Positions 46,337-54,727 of a stretch of 64,000 nt of DNA are shown piece after piece (within the stretch, counting starts at the first letter, position 1; each line of letters opens with the position of its first letter). A model generated the notes under the pieces. It was not told where the DNA came from, ran no database searches, and was given only the letters and a program-made list of their open reading frames with translations. Source of the DNA: Pseudorhodoplanes sp049324435 (GTDB lineage: Bacteria; Pseudomonadota; Alphaproteobacteria; Rhizobiales; Xanthobacteraceae); assembly GCA_049324435.1 (NCBI GenBank), contig JBMOOQ010000028.1, positions 124,001 to 188,000 on the forward strand, read 5' to 3'. The translations under genes were made by a program, and so were the position numbers.

Positions 46337-46408
46337 GGCAATGGCCCGTCCATCTCAAGATGCCGGCTGCGGCCACGTGCCATTGGCTCGGGGCCGAGTG
46401 CAGGCAAA

Positions 46409-47422
46409 TCAGAACGTGCTCTTCAGCTTCAGGTGGTCCATACGGTTGATCGACGGCACGTCGACATGCTGGTCCTTGCCATCGCGCTGAATGTCGAGCG
46501 GCACGGTGATGCCCGCCGCGCCAAGCGACCAGAGCTTGCGATAGAAGTCTGGGAGCGTCTTCGGTTTGTCGCCCGCGATTGTGGTGATCACGTCGCCCTT
46601 GCGCAGACCTGCCTTCTCGGCTGGCGAGCCCGCGGTCACGCGCACGACCACGAGGCCGCGATCGGTCGCCTGGGTATTCAGCCCGATCCATGGCTTGGGC
46701 GTGCCGCCGACGGCGCCGTTGGCAATGAGCTCGGCGAGAATGGGTTTCAACAAGTCGGTGGGAATATAGAGATTGCCGGCGCCGCCACCGTCGCCCGCCG
46801 CATCGCCGACGATCAGCGAACCGACGCCAACAAGCTTGCCCTCGCGATTGATCAGGGCCGCGCCGCTCCAGTGTGAATGCGCGGGCGCGGTGTAGATCGC
46901 GCCGTCGATCAGGTACTCCCAGGAACCCGCAAATTCGCGGCGGGAGACCACCCGGGCCGGCGCAATCCCGTCGCGGCCGCCAAAGCTTGCTGCCAGCACC
47001 GGATCGCCGACCTTCACGTCCTTGGAGCTGCCGAACATCATCGGCCGCACTTTCAAAGGAGCGACCGCCTTCAGCAGACCAAAGCCCGTATCATGATCGT
47101 AGCCGACCACCGTCGCTGGAATCTTGCGGCCGTCATTGGTGATCGCCTCGGCTGCGTGTGCCTCGACCATCAGATAGCCAATGGTGAGGATCAGGCCGTC
47201 ATCGTCGATCACGATGCCGGAGCCGTCGCGCTCCTGGCCGAGATTGTCGACGGTGCGGCCGTCGGGATTGATGTAGGTCTTGATCCGGACCACGGACGAC
47301 AGAAGTTCGTCCGTCGAAGCCTTGGCGCTCTCGCCCTGCGCGAAGGCGGAACCGGACGCGGTTGCAAGCGACAGAACCGAGACCAGCAACAGCACCACGC
47401 ATCTGGGCAGTGACTTTCGCAT
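46409..47422 (-). CDS. Trypsin-fold S1C-like protein with PDZ domain and altered catalytic motifs
   Basis: 337 residues: a signal peptide (to about ...SGSAFAQ), a DegP/DegQ-like trypsin fold (about 40-220), and one PDZ domain (about 240-320, GSPAEKAGLRKGDVITTIAG). The catalytic block is unusual. Where active members have TNxHV this has ILTIGYLMVE, so the His position is Tyr. Where they have GNSGGP it has HSHWSGAALIN. The Asp-like DHDTGFGLLKA is present. It is likely not a protease in the classical sense. ATG 47422 has GGAGG 5 bases upstream; the ATG at 47434 is less likely. Confidence 0.85.
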   Translation of the reverse strand: MRKSLPRCVVLLLVSVLSLATASGSAFAQGESAKASTDELLSSVVRIKTYINPDGRTVDNLGQERDGSGIVIDDDGLILTIGYLMVEAHAAEAITNDGRKIPATVVGYDHDTGFGLLKAVAPLKVRPMMFGSSKDVKVGDPVLAASFGGRDGIAPARVVSRREFAGSWEYLIDGAIYTAPAHSHWSGAALINREGKLVGVGSLIVGDAAGDGGGAGNLYIPTDLLKPILAELIANGAVGGTPKPWIGLNTQATDRGLVVVRVTAGSPAEKAGLRKGDVITTIAGDKPKTLPDFYRKLWSLGAAGITVPLDIQRDGKDQHVDVPSINRMDHLKLKSTF

Positions 47423-47488
47423 CAAGGCCTCCATTTGGCTCGCCTGTCTCGAATGCCGATCCGAATCGGAATAGCAAGACGGGTGCCA

Positions 47489-47494
47489 ATTATA
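47489..47494 (-). promoter_or_regulatory. TATAAT -10 candidate upstream of the S1C-like gene
   Basis: A perfect TATAAT on the minus strand lies 67 bases before the ATG at 47422. No clear -35 at 16-18 bases is seen, so it is a candidate only. Confidence 0.3.
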
Positions 47495-47499
47495 GAGGC

Positions 47500-47532
47500 A
47501 CGCTCCGGCCCCAGAACAAGAGGCCGGAGCGT
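47500..47532. terminator. Strong hairpin between oxidoreductase and S1C-like genes
   Basis: A perfect 11-base stem ACGCTCCGGCC / GGCCGGAGCGT with an 11-base loop. It lies 74 bases after the stop of the minus-strand oxidoreductase and could terminate it, but no U-tract follows on either strand. Confidence 0.4.
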
Positions 47533-47605
47533 ATGACGCAGCGCGTTTTCGGCGGTATTCCCGGTTCCAACCCTCAAAAAGCCGTTAGACGGCCGCCCGC
47601 CGGCC

Positions 47606-48559
47606 TTACTCCAGACCGGTCGGGACGTTCTTGTGTTCGCTCTGCAATTTCATCCCGGACAGGTTCGCCATTGTTTCCATCAGCGTGGCGAAGTCCTTTT
47701 CCAGGTAGGCTTGCGGATCCTTCTGCAGGATCGCGTTACCGATATGGCCCTGCAGCATTTCGCGCGTTGCCGCCGTGGTCGGCATCGGCACCTTCCATTC
47801 GCGGCCAAGCTCAAGCCCCAGATCGAGGTCTTTCAGCAGCAATTCGGGCGTGAAGGTCGTGGTCCAGTCGAGATTGACGAGCGCCGGTGCCTTGTAGCGC
47901 GTGAACATCGATCCCATGACGCCATTGTTCATGAAGCGCAGGAACGCCTCGCGGGGCACGCCCATCTTGTTCGCGAGCAATGTGATTTCGATCAGGTTCT
48001 GGATCACCACGCCGAGCATGACGTTGTGGGCGATCTTGCAGACGCGCGCGAGCTCGCCGTCGCCGACATAGGACACGCCGTTCGGCGCGAATTTCAGAAC
48101 TATGTCCTCGACTTTGCGGAAGGCCGCTTCCGGACCGGACGCCACCGCCGACAGCTTGCCCGCCTTGATCACCTTGGCATTGCCGGAGACCGGGCAGGCG
48201 ACGAACTCGGCGCCCAGACCCTTGAGCTGCTCGCGGATTTCCGCAGAATCGTCGACCGAGATGGTGGAGCAATCGACCACGATCTTCGGCATCTTGCCCT
48301 TGCCGTTCGGCGCGACACCGTTCGGCCCGAAATAGACTTCCTTGACGTCCTTGCCGGCCGACACGATGGAAAAGAGCACGTCGACATCGGCGAGGTCCGA
48401 GAGCTTGTCGACCACCTTGCCGCCGATCTTGGTCAGGGGCTCGGCTTTGGCCTTGGTCCGGTTCCAGATCGAGACGTCATAGCCGGATTTCAAAAGCCAT
48501 TCGGCCATCGCATAGCCCATGCGGCCCATGCCGATCCAGCCGATCTTGGTCGTTGCCAT
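47606..48559 (-). CDS. NAD(P)-dependent 3-hydroxyacid dehydrogenase (HIBADH family)
   Basis: 317 residues. The Rossmann motif GWIGMGRMGYAMA is at 7-19. The catalytic Lys is in KIAHNVM (about residue 177) and a GNAK segment in the substrate-binding DCSTI/PVSGNAKV region is visible. The family covers 3-hydroxyisobutyrate, tartronate semialdehyde and gamma-hydroxybutyrate dehydrogenases, which cannot be distinguished here. GGGAGG lies before the ATG at 48559. It is divergent by 108 bases from the CoA-transferase operon and probably belongs to the same catabolic unit. Confidence 0.88.
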   Translation of the reverse strand: MATTKIGWIGMGRMGYAMAEWLLKSGYDVSIWNRTKAKAEPLTKIGGKVVDKLSDLADVDVLFSIVSAGKDVKEVYFGPNGVAPNGKGKMPKIVVDCSTISVDDSAEIREQLKGLGAEFVACPVSGNAKVIKAGKLSAVASGPEAAFRKVEDIVLKFAPNGVSYVGDGELARVCKIAHNVMLGVVIQNLIEITLLANKMGVPREAFLRFMNNGVMGSMFTRYKAPALVNLDWTTTFTPELLLKDLDLGLELGREWKVPMPTTAATREMLQGHIGNAILQKDPQAYLEKDFATLMETMANLSGMKLQSEHKNVPTGLE

Positions 48560-48667
48560 TGATGTTCCTCCCGAGGGTTTGTCGGCATTCTCGTAACACA
48601 GGCGGCATGCGCCGCAAGGACTTCGCAACGTCGCGCCGCGGACCTATGATTGGTACAGGGAGCACCC

Positions 48668-49483
48668 ATGCCGATCATCGTTCCGCTGGACGAGGCGCTC
48701 GCGCCGATTGCCGATGGCTGCCTGCTGGCGGTGCCGCGCGAGCAGGCCGGCGTCGCCATGGAAGCGACTCGGGCGCTGATCCGCCGCAATGTGAAAAGAC
48801 TGCATCTTGTCGCCTTGCCGGCCTCCACGCTGCAGGCCGATATTCTGATCGGCGCAGGTTGCGTGGAGACGCTGGAAACTTCGGCGGTCAGTCTTGGCGA
48901 GTTTGGACCGGCGCCACGGTTTACTGCGGCCATGACCTCCGGCAGCTTGCAAATGAAAGATGCGACTTGCCCTGCGCTCTATGCGGCGCTGGAAGCCGGC
49001 GAGAAGGGCAATCCGTTCATGCCGCTGCGCGGACTGATCGGTTCCGACCTGATGAAAATCCGCGGCGACTGGCGGGTGATCGACAATCCGTTCGGCAATG
49101 ATGACCCGATCGTGCTGCTGCCGGCGATCCGGCCCGATGTCGCGCTGTTTCATGCGCCGATGGCGGATCGTGACGGCAATGTTTGGATCGGGCGTCAGCG
49201 CGATCTTGCGACGCTTGCCCACGCCTCGCGTAAAGCGGTGGTGACGGTGGAGCGCATCCACGACGGCAATCTTCTCGACGATCCGGTGCTGGCGGCCGGC
49301 GTGCTGCCGGGCTTCTATGTCGAGGCGGTCGCGGTCGCGCAAAACGGCGCCTGGCCGTTGTCCCTGCCGGACTATTATCCGGTCGATGTCGCGCATCTGT
49401 CAGAATACGCGCGGCTTGCGAAGACCGCTGAGGGCTTTGCGCGCTATTGCGACGTGCATGTCTATGGCAAGCAGGCAGCGTAG
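48668..49483 (+). CDS. CoA-transferase subunit A (GctA/IpdA-like)
   Basis: 271 residues of the type-I CoA-transferase alpha fold, with LRGLIGSDLMKI and RPDVALFHAPMADRDGNVWIG. The partner subunit starts 3 bases downstream. Type-I members move CoA between acids, while the close relatives IpdA/IpdB instead open a steroid-derived ring. Ligand identity is unknown. ATG 48668 follows AGGGAG; an in-frame ATG at 48650 is less likely. Confidence 0.85.
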   Translation: MPIIVPLDEALAPIADGCLLAVPREQAGVAMEATRALIRRNVKRLHLVALPASTLQADILIGAGCVETLETSAVSLGEFGPAPRFTAAMTSGSLQMKDATCPALYAALEAGEKGNPFMPLRGLIGSDLMKIRGDWRVIDNPFGNDDPIVLLPAIRPDVALFHAPMADRDGNVWIGRQRDLATLAHASRKAVVTVERIHDGNLLDDPVLAAGVLPGFYVEAVAVAQNGAWPLSLPDYYPVDVAHLSEYARLAKTAEGFARYCDVHVYGKQAA

Positions 49484-49486
49484 ACC

Positions 49487-50230
49487 ATGGCCATGTCCTT
49501 CCAGCCCGAAGAGCTGCTCATCGCCACCGTCGCCGATCTGATCGGTGACGTGCGGCATATCGCGGTCGGCAACGCGTCGCCGATTCCTGCTGCGGCCGCA
49601 CTCTTGCAGAAGGTGCGCTATGGCGGCCGACCCTATGTGTCGCTCCTTCAAAGCCGCAAGCACAATTTCTTCACCGATGGTGGCGTCGAATTGTTCGACT
49701 GCGCCGGTCAAGGCCGCATGGATGTGTTCTTCCTGTCCGGCGGCGAGATCGACGGCGAGGGCAACATCAATCTGGTCGGTATCGGCGATTATCACAGGCC
49801 GCAGGTGCGCTTCCCGGGTTCGTTCGGCTCTGCGTATCTGTATTTCGTGGTACCGAAAGTGATCCTGTTCCGCACCGAGCATTCGCGCCGCACGCTGGTG
49901 CCGAAAGTCGATTTCATCAGTGCGCCCGGCGCGAGCGAGCCGAATGTCTATCGCACCGGCGGTCCGCTCGCACTGATCACCAATCGCTGTCTGTTTACCT
50001 TCGACAAGGAGAAGCGCCGCTTCCAGCTGCAGAGTGTGCATCCGGGCCATACGGTCGAGGAGATCGCGGAACATACCGGCTTCGATTTTGACATGCCGGA
50101 TCATGTGCCTCAGACGCCCGCGCCGGATGCGGAGACGTTGCGCCTCATGCGTGAGGTCGTCACGCCGGAACTGGCAGAGGTCTACCCGCAATTCGCCGAG
50201 AAGATTTTTGGCATTGTGAAAGCGGCCTGA
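49487..50230 (+). CDS. CoA-transferase subunit B (GctB/IpdB-like)
   Basis: 247 residues, partner of the preceding gene (3-base gap). GNASPIPAAAALL and FLSGGEIDGEGNINLV are family-typical. Type-I CoA-transferases carry an essential Glu in a strand equivalent to the segment YVSLLQSRK here, where I see Gln rather than Glu; IpdB enzymes also lack that Glu. A hydrolase/lyase rather than a transferase is therefore possible, subject to alignment. It is followed after 84 bases by the oxidoreductase pair. Confidence 0.8.
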   Translation: MAMSFQPEELLIATVADLIGDVRHIAVGNASPIPAAAALLQKVRYGGRPYVSLLQSRKHNFFTDGGVELFDCAGQGRMDVFFLSGGEIDGEGNINLVGIGDYHRPQVRFPGSFGSAYLYFVVPKVILFRTEHSRRTLVPKVDFISAPGASEPNVYRTGGPLALITNRCLFTFDKEKRRFQLQSVHPGHTVEEIAEHTGFDFDMPDHVPQTPAPDAETLRLMREVVTPELAEVYPQFAEKIFGIVKAA

Positions 50231-50314
50231 CTTGCATCACGCCGGGCTTGACCGCGCAATCCAACTCGCGATGAATGTCTCTCAACTACAAGATGACGCT
50301 GGGTGGGAGACGCA

Positions 50315-51415
50315 ATGCCAATTGAGCCAATCGAAGTCGCGGTCATCGGCACCGGGTGGTGCGGCGGTATTCGCGCAGAAACGCTGTCGCGTTATCCGCT
50401 CGTCAAAAAGCTGCATGTCTGCGACATCAGGCCGGACCGGCTGAAGGAAATCAAGGCGCTGACCAACGCTGCGGTTGCAACGACCGATTACCAGGATATC
50501 GTGAACAACGATGCGGTGAGGGTGGTCTATATCTCCACAACGCCGGAAAACACGCATTATCCGATTGCGCGCGATTGCCTCAAAGCTGGCAAGCATGTGC
50601 TGCTCGAAAAGCCAATCGCGCTCGAACTCTACGAGGCCGATGAACTGATCGCGATTTCGAAGCGCAACAACGTCAAGTTCACCATCGGCTATTCACAGCG
50701 ATTCAATACGAAATTTGCCTACGCCAAGAAGAAGCTGAACGACGGCACGCTCGGCAAGCCGGTCTCCGTCATGGTGAGCCGGCATCTGTCGCGCAGCCTC
50801 GGCAAGAAGATCGCGAGCCGGGTGCGGCTCTCACCGGCCGCGATGGAATCCACCCACGATCTCGATATTGTGTTCTGGCTTTTGGAGCCAGCAAAGCCGG
50901 TCAGCGTCTACTCGCAAGGTGCCTATGGCTACATGCAGCCGGTCAACGGCTCTTACGACATCATGTGGTCGACGGTGAAGATGGATAACGGCGTGCTCGT
51001 CGCCATCGGGGGCGGCTGGAATTTGCCGCCGAGTTACCCGAATTATTGCGCGACCACCATTGAGATCACCGGCACCGAAGGCTCGCTGTTCCTCGACGAC
51101 ACCGCGCGTGATCACTGGCTCAATACCGTGAAGGACGGCATGCAATATCCGATGTCGACCATGCCCGGCGAGCAGGTCGATCACGTCTTTGCCGGCCAGA
51201 TGGGGCCGGAGACCATCCACTTCCTCGAAGCCTGCATCATGGACCGGCCGCCCATGGTGTCGCCGGAAAGCGCGCGCACGGTCATGGAATGCTACCTGGC
51301 GGCGGATCTCTCGGCCGAGCGTAACCAGCCAATCGACATTCCACTGACAAACGAAACGCTCGCGGGAATCGCGGACATGATCAAGGCGCAGCGTGCGCCG
51401 TTGGGGGCGTCATGA
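50315..51415 (+). CDS. Gfo/Idh/MocA-family oxidoreductase (first of tandem pair)
   Basis: 366 residues. N-terminal Rossmann motif VAVIGTGWCGG; EKPIALELYEA is the family's catalytic EKP loop; the C-terminal alpha/beta domain follows. Members oxidise or reduce sugars, inositols or related hydroxy/oxo compounds with NAD(P). The ATG at 50315 is preceded by GGGTGGGAG. The stop overlaps the next gene's ATG by 4 bases, so both subunits are translated together. Confidence 0.9.
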   Translation: MPIEPIEVAVIGTGWCGGIRAETLSRYPLVKKLHVCDIRPDRLKEIKALTNAAVATTDYQDIVNNDAVRVVYISTTPENTHYPIARDCLKAGKHVLLEKPIALELYEADELIAISKRNNVKFTIGYSQRFNTKFAYAKKKLNDGTLGKPVSVMVSRHLSRSLGKKIASRVRLSPAAMESTHDLDIVFWLLEPAKPVSVYSQGAYGYMQPVNGSYDIMWSTVKMDNGVLVAIGGGWNLPPSYPNYCATTIEITGTEGSLFLDDTARDHWLNTVKDGMQYPMSTMPGEQVDHVFAGQMGPETIHFLEACIMDRPPMVSPESARTVMECYLAADLSAERNQPIDIPLTNETLAGIADMIKAQRAPLGAS

Positions 51416-52539
51416 AAAAGCAGGTCAAGAAGATCGGACTCGCCATCATTGGAGCCGGCCGTGTTGGCCTGTTCCGCGGTGAGGTTGCGGCGCGCCACGC
51501 CGCCGTCGAGTGGATCGGTGTCGCCGACATCAAGCCCGACCGTGCCAAGCTGGTCGGTGAGAAATGCGGTGCCGACTTCGTCACCACGGACTATCGCGAA
51601 TTGCTGAACCGTCCGGAGGTCAATGCCGTCATTGTTGCGACTGACGAACATCTCCATGTCGAACCGGTCATGGCGGCAGTGGAGCGCGGTCTGCCGATGC
51701 TGATCGAAAAGCCGCTGGCGACCGATCTTTCCGCTTCGGCGCGTGTGCTGGCCGCGATCGAGGCGGCAAAGGTCGATGCGGTGGTAGGATATACGCAGCG
51801 CTTCCGGCGCCGCTGGCTCGCGGCCAAGGAAAAGGTCCGCAGCAACGCGCTCGGCGACGTGACGCTGGTGACCTCCCGCGCATTTATGAACCGCCTGGTC
51901 GCCATCGACAATTACGTGCGCACCGACGATCCTTCGACGATCTCGCCGATGGTGATCTCGGGGACCCACGCGCTTGACATCGTGATGTGGTACATGGAGG
52001 CCAAGACGCCGGTCGAAGTCTATGCGCGCTCGATCGACAAAGTGCTCGGCCCGACCCATCAGGGTATCGACGCCACCGCTGGCATGATCATGTTCTCGGA
52101 CGGCAGCGTCTATCACCTCAACATTTCCTGGGCCTTGCCGGTGACGTGGCCGGGCGCCGTCTACAGCCTCGAAGTCGGTATCGTCGGCACTGATGGTGTG
52201 CTGACGATCGACGACACGCATCGTGACATCGTTCTCGCCGTGTCGAAGCCGCAAAGCGAAGGCTATGCGCCCGACAAGACCCGGCTGGTGGACTTCATGG
52301 GCAGCTACCCGCCCGGCGATATGGCGCTTGGCGAGTTGCGCGGGCCGATGCGCGAGGAAACCGATTCGTGGCTCAATCGCGTCGCGCTTGGCGTTGCGAC
52401 GCCGGCGGCGACCGCTGCAGAAGCACATAATCGCCTGATGCTGACCAAGGCGCTCGATCTCTCGGCCAAGCTCAAGAAGCCGGTCGCACTGCCGCTTGAG
52501 CCGGAGCAATTGGAAAGGGATATCCGCAAGATCGCGTGA
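51412..52539 (+). CDS. Gfo/Idh/MocA-family oxidoreductase (second of tandem pair)
   Basis: 375 residues, a diverged paralogue of the preceding gene. LAIIGAGRVGLFRGE is the Rossmann motif and EKPLATDLSAS the EKP loop. ATGA overlap with the first gene suggests a stoichiometric heteromeric or sequential pair. The gene ends in a short A-tract and hairpin (see antisense terminator). Substrate not known; the location with a CoA-transferase and tripartite-type binding protein suggests a polyhydroxy acid route. Confidence 0.9.
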   Translation: MKKQVKKIGLAIIGAGRVGLFRGEVAARHAAVEWIGVADIKPDRAKLVGEKCGADFVTTDYRELLNRPEVNAVIVATDEHLHVEPVMAAVERGLPMLIEKPLATDLSASARVLAAIEAAKVDAVVGYTQRFRRRWLAAKEKVRSNALGDVTLVTSRAFMNRLVAIDNYVRTDDPSTISPMVISGTHALDIVMWYMEAKTPVEVYARSIDKVLGPTHQGIDATAGMIMFSDGSVYHLNISWALPVTWPGAVYSLEVGIVGTDGVLTIDDTHRDIVLAVSKPQSEGYAPDKTRLVDFMGSYPPGDMALGELRGPMREETDSWLNRVALGVATPAATAAEAHNRLMLTKALDLSAKLKKPVALPLEPEQLERDIRKIA

Positions 52540-52542
52540 CTT

Positions 52543-52570
52543 AAAAAAAAGACCGGGCGGCAAAGCCCGG
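52543..52570 (-). terminator. Intrinsic terminator facing the minus strand, between plus-strand genes
   Basis: On the minus strand CCGGGC-TTTGCC-GCCCGG is followed by TC and then eight T. Both neighbouring genes are on plus, so it would stop antisense transcription entering from the minus-strand amidohydrolase through the binding-protein gene. On the plus strand the A-run precedes the stem, so it is not a plus terminator. Confidence 0.6.
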
Positions 52571-52589
52571 CCCATCATGGGAGGATGCA

Positions 52590-53570
52590 ATGAAACTGAA
52601 GCGAATGCTTTGGGTGGCGTTCGGCCTTTTGCTTGGGGCCTCGGCGGCGGCCGCTCAGACCGGAAAATATCCAAACCAGCCGATCCGGATCATCGTGCCA
52701 TTCGCGCCGGGTGGTGCGTCTGATTTTGCCGCGCGCGTGATCCAGCAGAAGCTCGGCAATGCGCTCGGGCAGCAGATTTACGTCGAGCACCGGGCCGGCG
52801 CCGCCGGAAATATCGGCATGGATGCTGCGGCGCGGGCGCCGGCGGACGGACATCATCTGTTTCTGGGTAACATCGGTACCGTCGGCCTCAATCCGTATAT
52901 CTTCGCGGATCTGAATTTGAAGCCGCTCGAGGCTTTCATCCCGATCTCGATTCTTGCGGATACGCCGTCGCTGCTCGTTACCAACGCGAATTTTCCACCC
53001 AACTCCGTCAAGGAGCTGATCGAGTATGTGCAGGCGCGGCCGGGCAAGGTGAATTATGCCTCGCCGGGCTCGGGCAGTATGGACCGGCTCGAGATGGAGC
53101 TGTTCCGCAAGCTCGCCAAACTCGATATGAATCACGTGCCCTACAAGGGCGGCGCGGCACCGGCTTTGAACGATGTGATTGCCGGCCATGTCGAGCTGAT
53201 GTTTGTCACCATCTCGTCGGCATTGCCGCATGTGAAGGCGGGTAAGCTGAAGGCGCTGACGGTCTCGATGCCGCAGCGGGTGGACGCCATTCCGGATGTC
53301 CCGACGATCGTGGAAGCGGGCTTCCCACAGGCGATTGCGAGTTCATGGCAGGGTCTGCTCGTTCCCGCCGGCACACCGAAGCCGATCGTAGAGCGGATCC
53401 ATGCCGCGGTGGTCGAGGTGATGCAGGACGCCGAGGTCAAGAAGCGTTTCGCCGATGTCGGCGTGATCGCGACCTTCAGCAAGTCGCCGGAGGACTTCCG
53501 GAAATATATCGTGGAGGACGCAAAGAAATGGGAGGCCGTCATCAAGGACGTGAGCGCCCGTCCCGATTGA
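52590..53570 (+). CDS. Tripartite tricarboxylate transporter-type periplasmic binding protein (Bug/TctC)
   Basis: 326 residues. A signal peptide ends near residue 23 (GASAAAAQ). The Bug hallmarks YPNQPIRIIVPFAPGG and NYASPGSGSMDRLEMELF are present, and the C-terminal KWEAVIKD closes the fold. Bug proteins bind small carboxylates for TctAB-type permeases, often far away or absent, so uptake partners may be elsewhere. GGGAGG lies upstream. It is convergent with the amidohydrolase, 6-base gap. Confidence 0.92.
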   Translation: MKLKRMLWVAFGLLLGASAAAAQTGKYPNQPIRIIVPFAPGGASDFAARVIQQKLGNALGQQIYVEHRAGAAGNIGMDAAARAPADGHHLFLGNIGTVGLNPYIFADLNLKPLEAFIPISILADTPSLLVTNANFPPNSVKELIEYVQARPGKVNYASPGSGSMDRLEMELFRKLAKLDMNHVPYKGGAAPALNDVIAGHVELMFVTISSALPHVKAGKLKALTVSMPQRVDAIPDVPTIVEAGFPQAIASSWQGLLVPAGTPKPIVERIHAAVVEVMQDAEVKKRFADVGVIATFSKSPEDFRKYIVEDAKKWEAVIKDVSARPD

Positions 53571-53576
53571 CGCCTT

Positions 53577-54569
53577 TTACAGACCGAGCAGGGCCGCGGT
53601 CGTACCGCCGAGAACCGCGGCCTTCTCCGCCTCGCCAATCGCAAGCGCGTGCACGCGCTTTACGCCGTCATACAGACCCATGTCGTAGGGATAGTCGCTG
53701 CCCAAGAGCACACGGCCTGCGCCCGCGGTCTTCACCAGAAAGTCCAGCGACGCGTCGGAATGCGTGATCGTGTCGTAGACAAATCGCGACAGGTCGTGCT
53801 CCGGCGAACGCTTCAGGATCTGCTGCGGCTCCGGCCGCACCTGCCAGCCATGGACCCAGCGGCCGCCCTGATACGGCACGAAGCCGCCGCCATGCGCGAG
53901 ACAGATTTTCAAGCGCGGATGGCGTTCCAGCACGCCGCCGAAAATCAGCGACGCGGCCGCAATCGTGGTATCGACCGGATTGCCGATCAGATTGACGAGG
54001 TAATACGACTTCAGCCGCTCGGCACCGGCGACGCCGACCGGATGGATGAAAATGAATGCGCCGAGTTCCTCCGCCGCCGACCAGAACGGCGCCAGCGAGG
54101 GATCGTCCAGATTGCGGCCGTTGATATTGGAGCCGATCATTGCACCGCGCAGGCCGCGCTCGCGCATGGCGCGGCGCAGTTCCGCGGCCGCCGCTTCGGG
54201 CGCCTGCATCGGCAGTGTCGCGATTCCGGCGAACCGTCCCGGATATTTCGCAACCAGCGCTGCGATCTGATCGTTCTGCAGGGCAGCGGTCGCTGCCGTC
54301 AACGATGCGTCCTGGTTGTACAAATAGGTCTGCGGGGTCGCCGACAGCACCTGCATGTCGATGCCGGTCGACTGCATGTCCTGCAGCCGGCGGTCGTTAT
54401 CGAAGCCGCCGCGCGGAAACGGCCGGTACGGAACGCCGGCCACCTCCAGCACCGCGGATTCTGCATCCAGGGGCTGCAGTTTCAGCCCGATCGACGGGGC
54501 CTCTTTCTGGAGCAGGCGGATCGTATCCTCTGCGAGGATATGAGTGTGGACGTCGATGACCGCCGCCAT
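53577..54569 (-). CDS. ACMSD-like amidohydrolase (metal-dependent decarboxylase/hydrolase)
   Basis: 330 residues of the amidohydrolase-2 (ACMSD) family: IDVHTHIL at the N-terminus (HxH metal ligands), HPVGVAG in the middle, LAHGGGFVPYQGG (metal His) near residue 225 and LGSDYPYDM with the essential Asp near 298. Family members decarboxylate gamma-resorcylate or 2-amino-3-carboxymuconate semialdehyde, or hydrolyse related rings, with Zn or Mn. ATG 54569 is used; an upstream in-frame extension lacks family residues. Near neighbours suggest an aromatic or dicarboxylate substrate. Confidence 0.88.
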   Translation of the reverse strand: MAAVIDVHTHILAEDTIRLLQKEAPSIGLKLQPLDAESAVLEVAGVPYRPFPRGGFDNDRRLQDMQSTGIDMQVLSATPQTYLYNQDASLTAATAALQNDQIAALVAKYPGRFAGIATLPMQAPEAAAAELRRAMRERGLRGAMIGSNINGRNLDDPSLAPFWSAAEELGAFIFIHPVGVAGAERLKSYYLVNLIGNPVDTTIAAASLIFGGVLERHPRLKICLAHGGGFVPYQGGRWVHGWQVRPEPQQILKRSPEHDLSRFVYDTITHSDASLDFLVKTAGAGRVLLGSDYPYDMGLYDGVKRVHALAIGEAEKAAVLGGTTAALLGL

Positions 54570-54727
54570 TTTCGACTCTCTGAAAATCGTTGCCCTTGCC
54601 TGCCCGCATCGATCGCGCAGGCCGGTTGCCATAATCGAAAATTCCCTGCCATCAAAGCATTTTCACGGTGCCCCTTTGCGCTATAAGCCCGTCCCGAAGC
54701 TGAAAACGAGTCGAAATCCTGCGCGCT

